From the NCBI RefSeq assembly GCF_012769535.1, contig NZ_CP046565.1, forward strand, positions 2,742,501 through 2,806,500: DNA of 64,000 nucleotides, given 5' to 3'. Shown in pieces: positions 8,860 to 19,370 of this stretch (position 1 is its first letter; the number at the start of each line of letters is the position of its first letter). The notes under the pieces are model-generated. The model was not told the DNA's origin and did no database searches. It was given only the letters and a program-made list of their open reading frames with translations. The position numbers and the translations under genes are program-made. Origin of the DNA: Methylococcus geothermalis (GTDB lineage: Bacteria; Pseudomonadota; Gammaproteobacteria; Methylococcales; Methylococcaceae).

Positions 8860-10616
8860 GGAGCCAGCAGGTCCGGATAGCGCGCCTTGATCCGCTGCAT
8901 ATCCTCGTGCTCGGGCGCTTTCTTCCAGGCCTCGCGCAGAATTTTCCTGGCTTCCTGGCGCTTGCCCGACTCCAGCAGCACCTCGCCCAGGTGCGATGCG
9001 ATCTCCGGATCCTGAACCTTGTCGTAAGCCCGGCGCAGATATTCGACGGCTTCGGCGTAATTGTGCAGCCGGTACTGCAGCCAGCCATAGCTGTCGAGTA
9101 TCGCAGGATCGTCGGGCTTGAGCCGGATCGCCCGATCCAGATAACCCTTGGCCTCGTCCAGCCGCTCGCCTCGCTCGACGAGCGTGTAGCCCAATGCGTT
9201 CAAGGCATGGGGGTCATCGGGATTCTTCTCCAGCAATTGGCGCAGATCCGACTCCAGCACATCGAACCGGCCGACATTTTCCGCCACCAGGGCACGGGCA
9301 TAGAGCAGATCGGCCTGCCCCGGCCACTCCACCAGCGCCTCGGTCAGCAGGTTGAAGGCGTCTTCATAGTTTTTGTTCTTGGAAAGCAGCTCCGCTTCCA
9401 AAAGGTACAGCCGCACCGATTCGTTCGGAAAACGCTTGCGCACCTCGGCCAGCCGGGTTCGCGCCTCCGTCAGCCGGCCCAGGCTGATCAGGGCGGTAAT
9501 GCTGTTCACCCGAGCGTCGAACTCGGTCGGACCGGTCGTGACACGGTCGAACCAGCCCACCGCGTCGCTCAAGCGACCCTTGCGGGCATCGACCAGCCCC
9601 AGATAGAAGTACGCCTGAACCCGCCATTTCTCGGACGTCGCCAGTCCCGCGAACTCGCGCCGGGCCGCATCGAGCTGGCCCAAATCGATGAGCGCCAGGC
9701 CCAGCCCGAACCGCGCATCCTGATTGCCCGGCTCCTTGGCTACGATATGCGCCAACTCGCGCCGAGCGCCTTCGATATCGCCGGACTTGATCAGGAACTG
9801 CGAGTAGATGAGGCGCAATCTGGCATTATCGGGATCCCGTTTGAGCGCCCGCCGGATCATTTCGCCAGCCGCCGCCGAATCGCCCATTTGCGCCATGACC
9901 TGCGCCTGCAGCACCCGCGCCCGGCTCCAGTCCGGATGCAGCGCCAAGGCTTCCTCGGTTTCGCTCAACGCCCGTTGGAACTCCCCTTGATTGGCGGCGA
10001 GCAAGGCTGCTGCGAAATGAAGCTCGGCCATGCCCGGAAACGACCGAAGCAATGCATTCATGAATGCCGCCGCATCCTCTTTCGGCACCTCGCCGCCCAG
10101 CACTTTCACCAGCTCGATCAGGGTGTTCTCCAAGTCGGCGTCCGGCAGCGTCAGCAAGATCTTCATTTGCGCCACTGCCTCGTCACGCCTCCCAGCCTTT
10201 AGGTAAAGCAGGGCGGCCATGCGGCGTGCCACGGCATTGCGGGGTTCGCGCTCCAGCCAGAGCGATACGCTCTCGATCGCTTCCGGATACTTTTTCACGA
10301 ACAACGCGATCTGGGTCGCCCGCTCTGCGATGCGTGCATCGCGCGACAGGCGCGCGGCCTGAAGGTAGTGGTCGAGTGCGGCCTCGTACTGACCGCGCTG
10401 GCCGGCCAATTCCCCGGCCAACACCAGGTACACGAGCTGGGACTTGGGCGTCAGCGGTTTGACCGCCCCGCTGATTTCGGCCTCGTCGTTCCAGAATGTT
10501 TCATCTGCCGACTTGGTTCGATGACCCGCGCATCCAAATGCCAGCGCGATCAACAGCAATCCCGGCAAAGTACCTGCACCGCCGGGCCAGAGTTTTCGTA
10601 TCCGAATTTTAGGCAC
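8856..10616 (-). CDS. TPR-repeat lipoprotein
   Basis: A 586-residue protein built almost entirely of tetratricopeptide repeats (for example AEAVEYLRRAYDKVQDPEIASHLGEVL near the end), a scaffold for protein-protein contact. The GTG start at 10616 gives MPKIRIRKLW, a basic n-region, a hydrophobic run and a lipobox with Cys29 (LAFGC), so the protein is probably lipid-anchored and periplasm-facing. The frame is open 26 codons further, to 10694, but that would bury the signal peptide. It is coupled to lolB-ispE by overlap. Similar TPR proteins precede lolB in several gammaproteobacteria; the exact role is unknown. Confidence 0.85.
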   Translation of the reverse strand: MPKIRIRKLWPGGAGTLPGLLLIALAFGCAGHRTKSADETFWNDEAEISGAVKPLTPKSQLVYLVLAGELAGQRGQYEAALDHYLQAARLSRDARIAERATQIALFVKKYPEAIESVSLWLEREPRNAVARRMAALLYLKAGRRDEAVAQMKILLTLPDADLENTLIELVKVLGGEVPKEDAAAFMNALLRSFPGMAELHFAAALLAANQGEFQRALSETEEALALHPDWSRARVLQAQVMAQMGDSAAAGEMIRRALKRDPDNARLRLIYSQFLIKSGDIEGARRELAHIVAKEPGNQDARFGLGLALIDLGQLDAARREFAGLATSEKWRVQAYFYLGLVDARKGRLSDAVGWFDRVTTGPTEFDARVNSITALISLGRLTEARTRLAEVRKRFPNESVRLYLLEAELLSKNKNYEDAFNLLTEALVEWPGQADLLYARALVAENVGRFDVLESDLRQLLEKNPDDPHALNALGYTLVERGERLDEAKGYLDRAIRLKPDDPAILDSYGWLQYRLHNYAEAVEYLRRAYDKVQDPEIASHLGEVLLESGKRQEARKILREAWKKAPEHEDMQRIKARYPDLLAP

Positions 10617-10892
10617 TATCGTCCCGCGAGTTGCGCGTAGGAAATCCAAAGCTTGAGACAGAAGCAACCGGACAGGCTGAAGCTTTCCCTGCATCCCACC
10701 AGCGCCGATGTTCTGGGATATTTGGAGGAGGACGCGGGATTACCGATGTTGCTTGCGACGCTGGCCAGAACCGATTTTTCCGAGCGAAATTGTACCCTTT
10801 CCCGATAAGCCGGCAAGACTTAGGCATCGGTGAAATTGGATTAAGGGTGCATTTTCATTAAAATCGGCGTCTGTTTCAGCCACCTGCTCACC
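10617..10892. promoter_or_regulatory. Divergent promoter region, TPR lipoprotein / hemA
   Basis: These 276 bases separate the leftward TPR-lolB-ispE unit from the rightward hemA-prfA-prmC unit and must hold promoters for both. The stretch just before hemA is AT-richer than its surroundings (about 10791-10862). I see no clear consensus pair that I would assign. The first part also encodes the alternative N-terminal extension of the TPR protein. Confidence 0.5.
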
Positions 10893-12155
10893 ATGGCGAT
10901 CCTGACTTTAGGCGTCAATCACACCACCGCACCGGTTTCGATCAGGGAGCGTCTGGCCTTTCCCGCCGACCATTTGCAATTCGCCCTGCAAGACCTGATC
11001 GGCCTGCCGCAGGTGGGCGAAGCGGCCATCCTGTCGACCTGCAACCGCACCGAAGTGTATTGCGAACTCGAAGGGCGCGATCAGCGGCCCATCGTCGACT
11101 GGATACGCGGGCAGCGGCAGCTCGACGACCAGGACATCGCCCAATACCTTTACTCCCATGTCGATGCCGGCACGATCCGGCATATGTTCCGCGTCGCCTG
11201 CGGTCTGGACTCCATGATCCTGGGCGAGCCGCAGATCCTCGGCCAGATGAAGACCGCCTATCAGGCGGCCCGGGACGCCGGCACCGTCGGGAAGGTTCTG
11301 ACCAAGCTGTTCCACCACACCTTCGCCGCCGCCAAGAAGGTCCGCACCGACACGGCGATCGGCTGCAGCCCCGTATCGGTCGCCTTCGCCGCCATCCGCT
11401 TGGCCCAGCGCATCTTCGACGACCTGAGCGATCTGACCGCCATCCTCATCGGCGCAGGCGAGACCATCGAGCTGACGGCACGGCACTTGAGCGAAAACCG
11501 GATCGGCCACATCATCATCGCCAACCGGACTTTCGACCGGGCCCATACCCTGGCCCACCAGTTCGACGGCTTCGCGATCTCGCTGGAAGAGCTGCCCAAA
11601 CACCTCGCCAAGGCCGACATCATCGTGGCATCCACCGGCAGCCCCCTGCCCATCCTCGGCAAGGGCAGCATCGAGAGCGCGCTGCGCAGCCGCCGCCACA
11701 AGCCGATGTTCATCGTGGACTTGGCGGTACCGCGGGACATCGAGCCCGAGGTCGAGCAGCTCCCGGACGTCTATCTGTACACCGTCGACGACCTGCAGCA
11801 CACCGTCGAGGAAAACCTCAAGACCCGGCAGGAAGCCGCCCTCCAGGCGGAGGAAATCATCGACCTGGAGGTCGAGCATTTCCTGGCCTGGCTCCGGGCC
11901 CAGGCCGCGACCGACACCATCCGCGACGTCCGGAGCTACGCCGAGCAGCACCGCGACGCGGCCTTGGAGCGGGCGCTGCGGGAGCTGCGCCGTGGCAAGA
12001 GCGCCGAGGACACCCTGCGCTGGCTGGCGGAAACCCTGACCAACAAGATCATTCATGCGCCCAGTTCGCAAATCTGGCAGGCGGGCGTGAACGAACGCGC
12101 CGACATCGTCGCCGCGGCGCGCGAAATCTTTCAACTCAAAGACCCCGATACGTGA
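10893..12155 (+). CDS. hemA: Glutamyl-tRNA reductase
   Basis: HemA reduces glutamyl-tRNA to glutamate-1-semialdehyde, the first committed step of tetrapyrrole synthesis by the C5 route. The 420-residue protein has the N-terminal [17 protein letters not shown] segment, the catalytic cysteine motif [10 protein letters not shown] (Cys50) and the [11 protein letters not shown] substrate domain. An NADPH-binding fold around VDLAVPRDI and a C-terminal dimerisation helix follow. Its stop overlaps the prfA start (GTGA). The hemA-prfA-prmC order is conserved in gammaproteobacteria. Confidence 0.98.
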   Translation: MAILTLGVNHTTAPVSIRERLAFPADHLQFALQDLIGLPQVGEAAILSTCNRTEVYCELEGRDQRPIVDWIRGQRQLDDQDIAQYLYSHVDAGTIRHMFRVACGLDSMILGEPQILGQMKTAYQAARDAGTVGKVLTKLFHHTFAAAKKVRTDTAIGCSPVSVAFAAIRLAQRIFDDLSDLTAILIGAGETIELTARHLSENRIGHIIIANRTFDRAHTLAHQFDGFAISLEELPKHLAKADIIVASTGSPLPILGKGSIESALRSRRHKPMFIVDLAVPRDIEPEVEQLPDVYLYTVDDLQHTVEENLKTRQEAALQAEEIIDLEVEHFLAWLRAQAATDTIRDVRSYAEQHRDAALERALRELRRGKSAEDTLRWLAETLTNKIIHAPSSQIWQAGVNERADIVAAAREIFQLKDPDT

Positions 12156-13234
12156 ATCCTTCCGTTCAGCAGAAACTCGAGAACCTGTCCCATCGCTTCG
12201 AAGAAATCACCGGCCTCCTGGCCACCCCGGAAGTCCAGAACGATCAAAACCGGTTCAAGGCCCTGAGCCGTGAATATGCCCAGCTGGAACCCTGCATCAA
12301 CTGCTTCCGGCAGTACCAGGAAACCCTGGAGAACATCAAATACGCACAAACCCTGCTCCAGGATAAGGATGCGGACGTCCGCAGCCTGGCGCGGGAAGAG
12401 CTCGATGCCGGCCGGAAACGCAGCGAAGCTCTGGAACTGGAGTTGCAGGTCCTGCTGCTGCCACGCGATCCCAACGACGAGCGCAACGTCTTTCTCGAAG
12501 TCCGTGCCGGCACCGGCGGTGCGGAAGCGGCGATCTTCGCCGGTGACCTGCAGCGCATGTACAGCCGCTATGCCGAACAGCGAGGCTGGAAGACCGAGAT
12601 CGTCAGCGAAAGCGAGGGTGAGCACGGCGGCTACAAGGAAGTCGTGATGCGCATCAGCGGCCAGAACGTCTATTCGCGGCTCAAATTCGAAGCTGGCACC
12701 CACCGCGTGCAGCGGGTCCCCGCCACTGAGGCCCAGGGCCGCATCCACACCTCGGCTTGTACGGTGGCGATCCTGCCGGAAGTCGACGAGGTCGAGATCG
12801 ACATCAACCCCGCCGACCTCCGCGTCGACACCTTTCGCGCCTCCGGGGCCGGCGGCCAGCACGTGAATCGGACCGATTCGGCCATACGCATCACCCACAT
12901 CCCGACCGGCACCGTGGTGGAGTGCCAGGACGAACGCTCCCAGCACAAGAACCGGGCGCGCGCCATGTCCCTGCTTCAGGCTCGTATTCTGGCCGCGGCT
13001 CAGGACAAGCAGAATTCCGACATCGCTGCATCGCGCAGACTGCAGGTCGGCAGCGGCGACCGCTCCGAACGCATCCGCACCTACAACTTCCCGCAAGGGC
13101 GGCTCACCGATCACCGCATCAATCTCACTTTGTACCGGCTGGACGCCATCATGGAAGGCGATCTCGACCCGGTGATCGATCCCCTGATGCAGGAACATCA
13201 GGCCGACATGCTGGCCAGCCTGGCAGAAACCTGA
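12152..13234 (+). CDS. prfA: Peptide chain release factor 1
   Basis: RF1 recognises UAA and UAG stop codons and triggers peptide release. From the GTG at 12152 the protein is 360 residues, exactly the usual length. It carries the GGQ motif in [19 protein letters not shown] and the segments [14 protein letters not shown] and GTHRVQRVP. The start overlaps the hemA stop by four bases. The next gene, prmC, encodes the methyltransferase that modifies the glutamine of the GGQ motif. Confidence 0.97.
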   Translation: MNPSVQQKLENLSHRFEEITGLLATPEVQNDQNRFKALSREYAQLEPCINCFRQYQETLENIKYAQTLLQDKDADVRSLAREELDAGRKRSEALELELQVLLLPRDPNDERNVFLEVRAGTGGAEAAIFAGDLQRMYSRYAEQRGWKTEIVSESEGEHGGYKEVVMRISGQNVYSRLKFEAGTHRVQRVPATEAQGRIHTSACTVAILPEVDEVEIDINPADLRVDTFRASGAGGQHVNRTDSAIRITHIPTGTVVECQDERSQHKNRARAMSLLQARILAAAQDKQNSDIAASRRLQVGSGDRSERIRTYNFPQGRLTDHRINLTLYRLDAIMEGDLDPVIDPLMQEHQADMLASLAET

Positions 13235-13239
13235 AGGCT

Positions 13240-14097
13240 GTGGCGACACTCTCCATCGAAGCGGCCCTGGCCTATGCCATCGGGCTGCTGGGCGCTGTCA
13301 GCGACACGGCCCGGCTCGATGCCGAGGTGCTGCTGGCGCACTCGATCGGGAAAAACCGTGCCTTTCTGCGCGCCTGGCCCGAGCGCCTGCTCCGGCCGGA
13401 GGACCAACGATGCTTTCTGGACCACGTCGCCCAGCGCGCTCGCGGTGTCCCGGTCGCCTATCTGACGGGGGAGCGGGAGTTCTGGTCCAGATCCTTCCAT
13501 GTCTCCCCCGAAGTGCTGATTCCGCGGCCGGAGACAGAGCTGCTGGTGGAACTGGCCATCGAGGCGATTCGCCGCGAAGACCGGCCCCGCATCCTCGATC
13601 TGGGCACCGGCAGCGGCGCCATCGCCGTGACTTTGGCGCTGGAATGTCCAGAGGCGGAAGTCTGGGCCGTGGACGTCAGTGAACCCGCTCTTGCGGTCGC
13701 CCGCCGCAACGCCGCCCAACTCGGCGCCAAGGCGATCCGATTCCTGCAGGGATGCTGGCTCGCGCCTTTGCCGGCCAATGTCCGCTTCGACCTGATCGTC
13801 AGCAACCCGCCCTATATCGGCCCCGCCGACCCGCATCTGCTGAACGGCGATGTCCGGTACGAGCCGCGCCAGGCCTTGGTGTCCGCTGGCGACGGCCTGC
13901 AGGACATCACCCTGATCGCCGAAAGCGCCCGCCAGGCGCTGACATCCGGCGGCGGGCTGATGTTCGAGCACGGCTACGACCAGGCCGCCAGAGTCGCGGA
14001 CATCCTCACCGACTTGGGCTACCGCGACATCCACCACTACCGGGACATGCAGGGCCACGAGCGCGTCACCGCGGCGAGGCGCGGCGCCCGGGATTGA
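13240..14097 (+). CDS. prmC: Release factor glutamine methyltransferase PrmC (HemK)
   Basis: PrmC methylates the GGQ glutamine of RF1 and RF2 using S-adenosylmethionine. The 285-residue product has the N-terminal helical substrate-binding domain, the SAM-binding DLGTGSGAIAVTLA and the catalytic NPPY in DLIVSNPPYI. The start is set at the GTG at 13240 (MATLSIEAALAYAIG), five bases after the prfA stop. No ATG exists near a sensible N-terminus, and an in-frame CTG at 13231 is less likely. Confidence 0.94.
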   Translation: MATLSIEAALAYAIGLLGAVSDTARLDAEVLLAHSIGKNRAFLRAWPERLLRPEDQRCFLDHVAQRARGVPVAYLTGEREFWSRSFHVSPEVLIPRPETELLVELAIEAIRREDRPRILDLGTGSGAIAVTLALECPEAEVWAVDVSEPALAVARRNAAQLGAKAIRFLQGCWLAPLPANVRFDLIVSNPPYIGPADPHLLNGDVRYEPRQALVSAGDGLQDITLIAESARQALTSGGGLMFEHGYDQAARVADILTDLGYRDIHHYRDMQGHERVTAARRGARD

Positions 14098-14107
14098 AAG
14101 ATGCCGC

Positions 14108-15307
14108 CTACAGCGGCATCGACAGATGGCAGAAGAAGGTCTTCAAGTATTCGGTCTCCGGAATGGCGGGATGGACCGGATGGTCCGGCCCCTGCCAGCC
14201 TTGGCCCAGGATCACCAGATGCCGGTCCAGATGCCGGCTGCTGGTGCGCAGGATGTCATGCAGCGTGGGGCGCGGGAGGTTGAAGGAACAGGAGGCCGAA
14301 ACCAGAACTCCGCCGGGGTTCAGCACCTGCATGGCGGCCTGGTTGAGGCGGTGATAAGCCTCCACGCCCGCCTTGATGTCCTTCTTGCGCTTGATGAGGG
14401 CGGGTGGGTCCACCACGATCAGATCGTAGCGCTGGCGCTTGTGCCTGAGCTGCTTGAGAAACTCGAAAACATCCTGCCGGATGAAGGCCATCCGGTCCGC
14501 CACGCCATTAAGCCGGGCGTTCTCGGCGGCGAGCGCCAGGGCCGACTCGGAACTGTCCACGCAGTCCACCGATTCGGCCCCGCCCAAGGCCGCCTGCACG
14601 CCCCAGCCGCCGGTATAGGAGAACAGGTCGAGCACACGCTGGCATTTGGCCAACTGCGCCACGGTTGCCCGGTTCTGGCGATGGTCGAAGAACCAGCCGG
14701 TCTTCTGCCCTGCCACCGGATCGACCAGGAAGCGGGCACCGTTCTCCTCGATCCCGATCGGACCCTCGAGCGGTGCGCCCAGCACCCGCACGTAATTCTC
14801 GAGCTTCTCGAACTGGCGCAGGCTGGAGGTATTCTTCAGCACCATGGTGCGGGGCGAGAGCAATTTTTCGAGCACCTCCATCACCGGCTCCTGGAGCCGC
14901 TCTGCCCCGAGCGTGCTGGCCTGGAGCACCAGGACATCGCCCAGGCGGTCGATCACCAGACCGGGCAATCCGTCGCTTTCGCCATACAGCAAGCGGTAAT
15001 AGGGCTTGTCGAAAAGCATTTCGCGCAGATGCAACGCCCGGCTCAGGCGCTTCAACAGGAAGGTCTGATCGATCCCGATACGGTGGTCGCGGCTCAAGAG
15101 CCGCGCGCAGATCAGCGATTCGGGGTTGACGTAGGCTAGCCCCAAGGGCTGCTGGCGGGAGTCCTCCACCACGACGTATTCGCCCGGCGCGAACCGCTTG
15201 AGCGGCGTCTTTTCGCCATCCACTTCATTGCTGAAGACCCACAGGTGCCCCGCCCGCAGACGGCGATCCTCGTTCTTCTTCAGCCGCAATACCGACAATT
15301 CAGACAT
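14108..15307 (-). CDS. rlmI: 23S rRNA methyltransferase of the RlmI family (PUA plus Rossmann domains)
   Basis: In E. coli RlmI makes 5-methylcytosine at position 1962 of 23S rRNA. The 399-residue protein starts MSELSVLRLKKNEDRRLR at 15307 and has an N-terminal PUA RNA-binding domain (about 1-85), a central linker domain and a SAM-dependent methyltransferase domain. Characteristic stretches are DHRQNR, VLDLFSYTGGWGVQA, VDCVDSSESAL, DLIVVDPPAL and SCSFNL, the last holding the likely catalytic cysteine. The longer open frame upstream is not conserved in character. It converges on prmC, ten bases apart. Confidence 0.9.
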   Translation of the reverse strand: MSELSVLRLKKNEDRRLRAGHLWVFSNEVDGEKTPLKRFAPGEYVVVEDSRQQPLGLAYVNPESLICARLLSRDHRIGIDQTFLLKRLSRALHLREMLFDKPYYRLLYGESDGLPGLVIDRLGDVLVLQASTLGAERLQEPVMEVLEKLLSPRTMVLKNTSSLRQFEKLENYVRVLGAPLEGPIGIEENGARFLVDPVAGQKTGWFFDHRQNRATVAQLAKCQRVLDLFSYTGGWGVQAALGGAESVDCVDSSESALALAAENARLNGVADRMAFIRQDVFEFLKQLRHKRQRYDLIVVDPPALIKRKKDIKAGVEAYHRLNQAAMQVLNPGGVLVSASCSFNLPRPTLHDILRTSSRHLDRHLVILGQGWQGPDHPVHPAIPETEYLKTFFCHLSMPL

Positions 15308-15391
15308 ACAGTCGACAACCCAAGCGCCACCGGTCCCTGGAGAATAAAAAGAGAAGGCGGTTCCCGACCGGGAAGCGCCTGGATACACGTG

Positions 15392-16081
15392 TCAGATCAA
15401 TTCGAAGGTGAAACCGCTGATGTCCCGATCCGGCTTCGCCAAATCCAGACGGACTTCAAGAGACTTGCCGACCGGCATCATGGACAGGCCACTCCCCTTC
15501 GGGAGGTACTCTGCCGGCGAAAACACCCTCCCGGCGGCAGGCTTCCCCTGCCGGTCGACGACTCGCAGGACGATGGACGGGAACACCTGGGCCGCCGTGG
15601 ACTGGTTGGCCATGACCAGCCGGAATTCATAGCCGCCGGTGGCGGGCACCGGCCGCAGGGTGCGCTCCACGATCTGGATCGACTCGACGTCGCTGTACGG
15701 TGGGACTTGGCAACCCACCGCATCGCACAACATCACCAGCCATGGCCGCATGGCCTCGTCCTGGGCAAAGCGCATGCTGCCGAAATACGCCACCTGGCCG
15801 AGCAGGACGATCGTCAAGACGATACTGCCGACGCTCCATACCAGCCGCAAAAACAAACCCGGACGGGCAGGCTCGTCGTAGCCCCGCCTCCCTCCCCCGA
15901 ACCAGCGTCCCGACACGCCTTTCGGCGGCTGCGAGAACGAATCGGGGACGCTCTCCTCCAGTCCCGGCAGGGCATTGAAAACGCGGCCGCAATGATCGCA
16001 GAGCATGACACCGCGCCCTTCCCGGAGCTGGCGCACCGAGATGCCGTAAGCCGTACCGCAGGAAGGACAGCGGGTAAACAC
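15392..16081 (-). CDS. Zinc-ribbon membrane protein (DUF3426-type)
   Basis: The 229-residue protein begins with an MJ0042-type zinc finger, CPSCG at 5-9 and CDHCG at 28-32. A variable linker and one hydrophobic segment at about 77-101 follow, and then an extracytoplasmic beta-rich domain of about 110 residues (RTLRPVPATGGYEFRLVMANQS). This is the usual architecture of DUF3426 proteins, which typically sit next to prmA and accBC as here, with a one-base gap to prmA. The function is unknown. GTG start at 16081. Confidence 0.85.
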   Translation of the reverse strand: MFTRCPSCGTAYGISVRQLREGRGVMLCDHCGRVFNALPGLEESVPDSFSQPPKGVSGRWFGGGRRGYDEPARPGLFLRLVWSVGSIVLTIVLLGQVAYFGSMRFAQDEAMRPWLVMLCDAVGCQVPPYSDVESIQIVERTLRPVPATGGYEFRLVMANQSTAAQVFPSIVLRVVDRQGKPAAGRVFSPAEYLPKGSGLSMMPVGKSLEVRLDLAKPDRDISGFTFELI

Positions 16082-16082
16082 C

Positions 16083-16964
16083 TTAGGCCCGTCTTACCCC
16101 GGCGAGTCGGGCCCAGCCTTCGCCGAGCACGGCGGGCTCCATTTCAAAGCCTTTCCCCGCATAAACGGAGGCCACGGCATCCGCCTGCTCGGCCAGGATG
16201 CCGGAGAGCACGATCCGACCGCCGAGGCGTACCCGCAACCGCAATTCATCGGCCAGTTCCATCAACGGATTGGCGAGGATATTCGCCAATACGATGTCGC
16301 TCTCGAAAGAGGACAGCCGGTCCGGCGGGGAAGTCTCGATCTTGTCCTCGACGGCGTTCTTCCGCGCGTTGTCGACGGTAGCCACCAGCGCCTGCGGATC
16401 GATGTCGACGGCATGGACGGAGGAGGCGCCCAGCAGCGCCGCGCCGATGCCGAGGATGCCGGAACCGCAACCGTAGTCCACCACGGTCGCACCGTCCAAA
16501 TCCGCCGCATCCAGCCATGCCAGGCACAAAGCGGTGGTGGGATGTGTGCCGGTGCCGAAAGCCAGACCGGGATCCAGCAGCATCACCACCGCGCCGGGTT
16601 CCTCGACCGTGAATCCGGTCGGACACACCCACAGCCGGCGGCCGAAACGCATGGGGCGGAAATGTTCGAGCCAGGCACGTTCCCAAACCTGGTCCGCCAG
16701 CGTCTCCTCGCTCCAGTCCCGCAGCCGCCCTTCGCCGAAACGCTGGCCGAGCGCCGAGCGGACCGCGGCCAGATCGCCGCCCTCCTCGAACAATCCGACC
16801 ACCCGTGTTTGCGCCCACACCGGCGTCGTTCCGAGCGGAGGCTCGAACAGCGGCTGATCGCCGGCATCCAGGAAACTGACGGACAAAGCACCGGCGTCCA
16901 TCAGCGCGTCCGATATTTCCTCGGCCTGATCCTCGTCGACGGTCACCATCAACTGATGCCACAT
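16083..16964 (-). CDS. prmA: Ribosomal protein L11 methyltransferase
   Basis: PrmA trimethylates L11 (rplK, also in this window). The 293-residue enzyme has the small N-terminal substrate-recognition domain (MWHQLMVTVDEDQAEEISDALMDAGA), a linker helix and a SAM-binding domain. Visible motifs are LAFGTGTHPTTALCLAWLD, VVDYGCGSGILGIGAAL and DIVLANILANPL. It follows accC with a four-base gap, so accB-accC-prmA-zinc-ribbon gene is likely one transcript. Confidence 0.96.
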   Translation of the reverse strand: MWHQLMVTVDEDQAEEISDALMDAGALSVSFLDAGDQPLFEPPLGTTPVWAQTRVVGLFEEGGDLAAVRSALGQRFGEGRLRDWSEETLADQVWERAWLEHFRPMRFGRRLWVCPTGFTVEEPGAVVMLLDPGLAFGTGTHPTTALCLAWLDAADLDGATVVDYGCGSGILGIGAALLGASSVHAVDIDPQALVATVDNARKNAVEDKIETSPPDRLSSFESDIVLANILANPLMELADELRLRVRLGGRIVLSGILAEQADAVASVYAGKGFEMEPAVLGEGWARLAGVRRA

Positions 16965-16968
16965 AGGT

Positions 16969-18315
16969 TTAGTGCTTGAGCCCCAGCTTCTGCTCCAGAT
17001 AATGAATGTTCTGTCCTCCCGCCTCGAAGGCGCAGTCGTTGACGATGTCGAGCAGCAGCGGGATGTTGCACTTGATCCCGCCGATCACCATCTCGTTCAG
17101 GGCCGTACGCATCCGGGCAATCGCCCCGCTACGGGTTTCCCCGTGCGCGATCAGTTTGCCGATCATGGAGTCGTAATAAGGCGGCACACGGTAGCCGTTG
17201 TAGATATGGGTCTCGACGCGGATGCCCGGGCCGCCCGGCATGTGGAACTGTTCGATCAATCCCGGCGACGGCGTGAATTTGACAGGGTCCTCGGCGTTGA
17301 TACGGCATTCGATGGCATGCCCGCGCATTTCCACCTCGGCCTGGCGGATCGACAACGGCTCGCCGGCGGCGATCCGCAACTGCTCCTTCACGATGTCGAA
17401 GCCGGTGACCATTTCGGTCACGGGATGTTCCACCTGGACCCGGGTGTTCATTTCGATGAAATAGAACCGGCCATCCTGGTACAGGAACTCGAAGGTGCCG
17501 GCGCCGAGATAGCCGATCTCCTTGCAAGCCTGCACGCAGCGCATGCCCATCTCGTCCCGCTGCGCCTGGGTGATGCCGGGCGCCGGCGCCTCTTCCACGA
17601 CCTTCTGGTGGCGGCGCTGGGTGGAGCAGTCTCGCTCACCCAGATGGACCACATTGCCGTGAGAATCCGCGATCACCTGAAACTCGATGTGGCGGGGGTT
17701 TTCCAGGAACTTCTCCATGTAGACCATGTCGTTTCCGAACGCGGCGCCGGCCTCGCTCCGGGTCAGTTCGATGGAGGCGGCGAGATTGGCCTCGCTGTGC
17801 ACGACCCGCATCCCGCGCCCGCCGCCGCCGCCCGAGGCCTTGATGATGATCGGAAAACCGATGCGCCTGGCGATCGCCAGATTCTCCTCCTCATCGTCGC
17901 CGAGTGGACCGTCCGAGCCCGGCAGGGTGGGAATCCCGGCCTTTTTCATCGCTTCGATGGCCGAGACCTTGTCGCCCATGAGACGGATGGTTTCCGGCTT
18001 CGGGCCGATGAAGATGAATCCGCTCTGGATCACCTTTTCGGCGAAATCGGCGTTTTCCGACAAAAAGCCGTAGCCGGGGTGGATTGCTAGAGAATCGGTG
18101 ACCTCGGCGGCGCTGATGATGGCGGGAACGTTCAGATAGCTGTCGCGCGACGCAGCCGGGCCGATGCAGACCGACTCGTCGGCCAGACGCACGTGTTTCA
18201 GATCGCGGTCCGCTTCGGAATGCACGGCGACGGCCTTGATGCCCAGTTCGCGGCAGGCCCGGAGGATGCGCAGGGCGATTTCGCCGCGATTGGCGATGAC
18301 GACTTTACCTAGCAT
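16969..18315 (-). CDS. accC: Biotin carboxylase subunit of acetyl-CoA carboxylase
   Basis: AccC carboxylates the biotin on AccB using ATP and bicarbonate, the first half-reaction of malonyl-CoA formation. The 448-residue protein starts [19 protein letters not shown] and shows the ATP-grasp features [22 protein letters not shown] and [18 protein letters not shown] three codons upstream (18324) is possible, but the ATG gives the standard N-terminus and E. coli length (449). It is 42 bases downstream of accB. Confidence 0.98.
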   Translation of the reverse strand: MLGKVVIANRGEIALRILRACRELGIKAVAVHSEADRDLKHVRLADESVCIGPAASRDSYLNVPAIISAAEVTDSLAIHPGYGFLSENADFAEKVIQSGFIFIGPKPETIRLMGDKVSAIEAMKKAGIPTLPGSDGPLGDDEEENLAIARRIGFPIIIKASGGGGGRGMRVVHSEANLAASIELTRSEAGAAFGNDMVYMEKFLENPRHIEFQVIADSHGNVVHLGERDCSTQRRHQKVVEEAPAPGITQAQRDEMGMRCVQACKEIGYLGAGTFEFLYQDGRFYFIEMNTRVQVEHPVTEMVTGFDIVKEQLRIAAGEPLSIRQAEVEMRGHAIECRINAEDPVKFTPSPGLIEQFHMPGGPGIRVETHIYNGYRVPPYYDSMIGKLIAHGETRSGAIARMRTALNEMVIGGIKCNIPLLLDIVNDCAFEAGGQNIHYLEQKLGLKH

Positions 18316-18357
18316 GGTGAGCACCTTGGGAGACTGTTGAGCCAGAGCGGGCCGGGG

Positions 18358-18813
18358 CTATTCGATCACGAACAGCGGCTGGTTGTACTCCACGGGCTGG
18401 CCGTTCTCCACCAGAATCCTGGTCACTATGCCGGCCTTGTCGGCTTCGATCTGATTGAGGATTTTCATCGCCTCGATGATGCACAGCGTGTCGCCGACTT
18501 CGACCCGCTGGCCGACTTCCACGAACGCCTTGGAACCCGGCGACGGCGCCCGATAGAAGGTGCCCACCATGGGCGAGCGCACCTCGTGGCCGGTGAATTC
18601 CCTGGGCGCTTCGGCCGCGGTGGCCGCCGGCTGCCCGGCGATCACCTGGGGAGCTGCCGCAGGCATCACCGGTGCCGTCACGGCGACAGGAGTCGTGACG
18701 CTGGAAGCATAGCGGCTGATGCGGACGGATTCCTCCCCTTCGCGAATCTCGATTTCCGCGATACCCGATTCCTCGATGATTTCGATCAGTTTTTTTATTT
18801 TTCTAATATCCAT
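18358..18813 (-). CDS. accB: Biotin carboxyl carrier protein of acetyl-CoA carboxylase
   Basis: AccB carries the covalently attached biotin between carboxylase and transferase. The 151-residue protein has the N-terminal helix [18 protein letters not shown], an Ala/Pro/Thr-rich linker, and a C-terminal biotinyl domain with the lysine motif EAMKI (usual consensus EAMKM). The thumb region is around [12 protein letters not shown]. It directly abuts the aroQ stop and precedes accC, the conserved aroQ-accB-accC order. Confidence 0.97.
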   Translation of the reverse strand: MDIRKIKKLIEIIEESGIAEIEIREGEESVRISRYASSVTTPVAVTAPVMPAAAPQVIAGQPAATAAEAPREFTGHEVRSPMVGTFYRAPSPGSKAFVEVGQRVEVGDTLCIIEAMKILNQIEADKAGIVTRILVENGQPVEYNQPLFVIE

Positions 18814-19260
18814 CTATAACGACCTTTGTGTCATTTGCAGGGCGGCTTGCAGCGCCAGTTCGTAGCCCAGGGGACCCAATCCGCAGATGACCCCTTGGGC
18901 GATATCGGAAAGATAGGAATGGCGACGGAACGACTCGCGCGCATGCACGTTGGAAATATGTACTTCGATGAAAGGAATGGCGGTGGCCAGCAGCGCATCG
19001 CGCAAGGCGACGCTGGTATGGGTGAATGCCCCCGGGTTGATGATGACCATGTCGACCGCGTCGCGAAACGCCTGGTGAATGCGTTCGATCAGAGCATGCT
19101 CGGCATTGCTCTGGAAAAAATCGATCGGTATGCCCGCCGCTCCGGCCCGCGCGCCGAGGCGCGATTCGATATCGGAAAGCGTATCGCTGCCATAGATACC
19201 GGGCTCACGCACCCCCAGCAGATTGAGGTTAGGCCCATTCAGCACCAAGATACCCGCCAT
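18814..19260 (-). CDS. aroQ: 3-dehydroquinate dehydratase, type II
   Basis: The enzyme dehydrates 3-dehydroquinate in the shikimate pathway. The 148-residue product has the type II signature [21 protein letters not shown], with the catalytic tyrosine in the last part. It also has [16 protein letters not shown] and [14 protein letters not shown], with the catalytic histidine. It immediately precedes accB. Confidence 0.97.
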   Translation of the reverse strand: MAGILVLNGPNLNLLGVREPGIYGSDTLSDIESRLGARAGAAGIPIDFFQSNAEHALIERIHQAFRDAVDMVIINPGAFTHTSVALRDALLATAIPFIEVHISNVHARESFRRHSYLSDIAQGVICGLGPLGYELALQAALQMTQRSL

Positions 19261-19370
19261 TGCGCGCGCCCGTTCATGAATCGATCAAATCGCCTAAATA
19301 GGCGGCGGTATTCTGCCGAAATGGGGCTATTTTGTCCACAAATGCGGACAAGACGCTCAAATGAGGGCTC

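Noticed and set aside
10908-12134. 408-codon open frame antisense to hemA
   Set aside because: High-GC shadow with low-complexity Gly/Asp/Val content; hemA itself is certain.
11060-12151. In-frame upstream extension of prfA through hemA
   Set aside because: Arg/Pro-rich out-of-frame translation of hemA; the GTG at 12152 gives exactly the RF1 length and N-terminus.
14100-14120. Hairpin GATGCCGC/GCGGCATC between prmC and rlmI
   Set aside because: Stem is good but there is no T-tract on either strand, and most of it lies within the rlmI 3' coding end. I do not call it a terminator.
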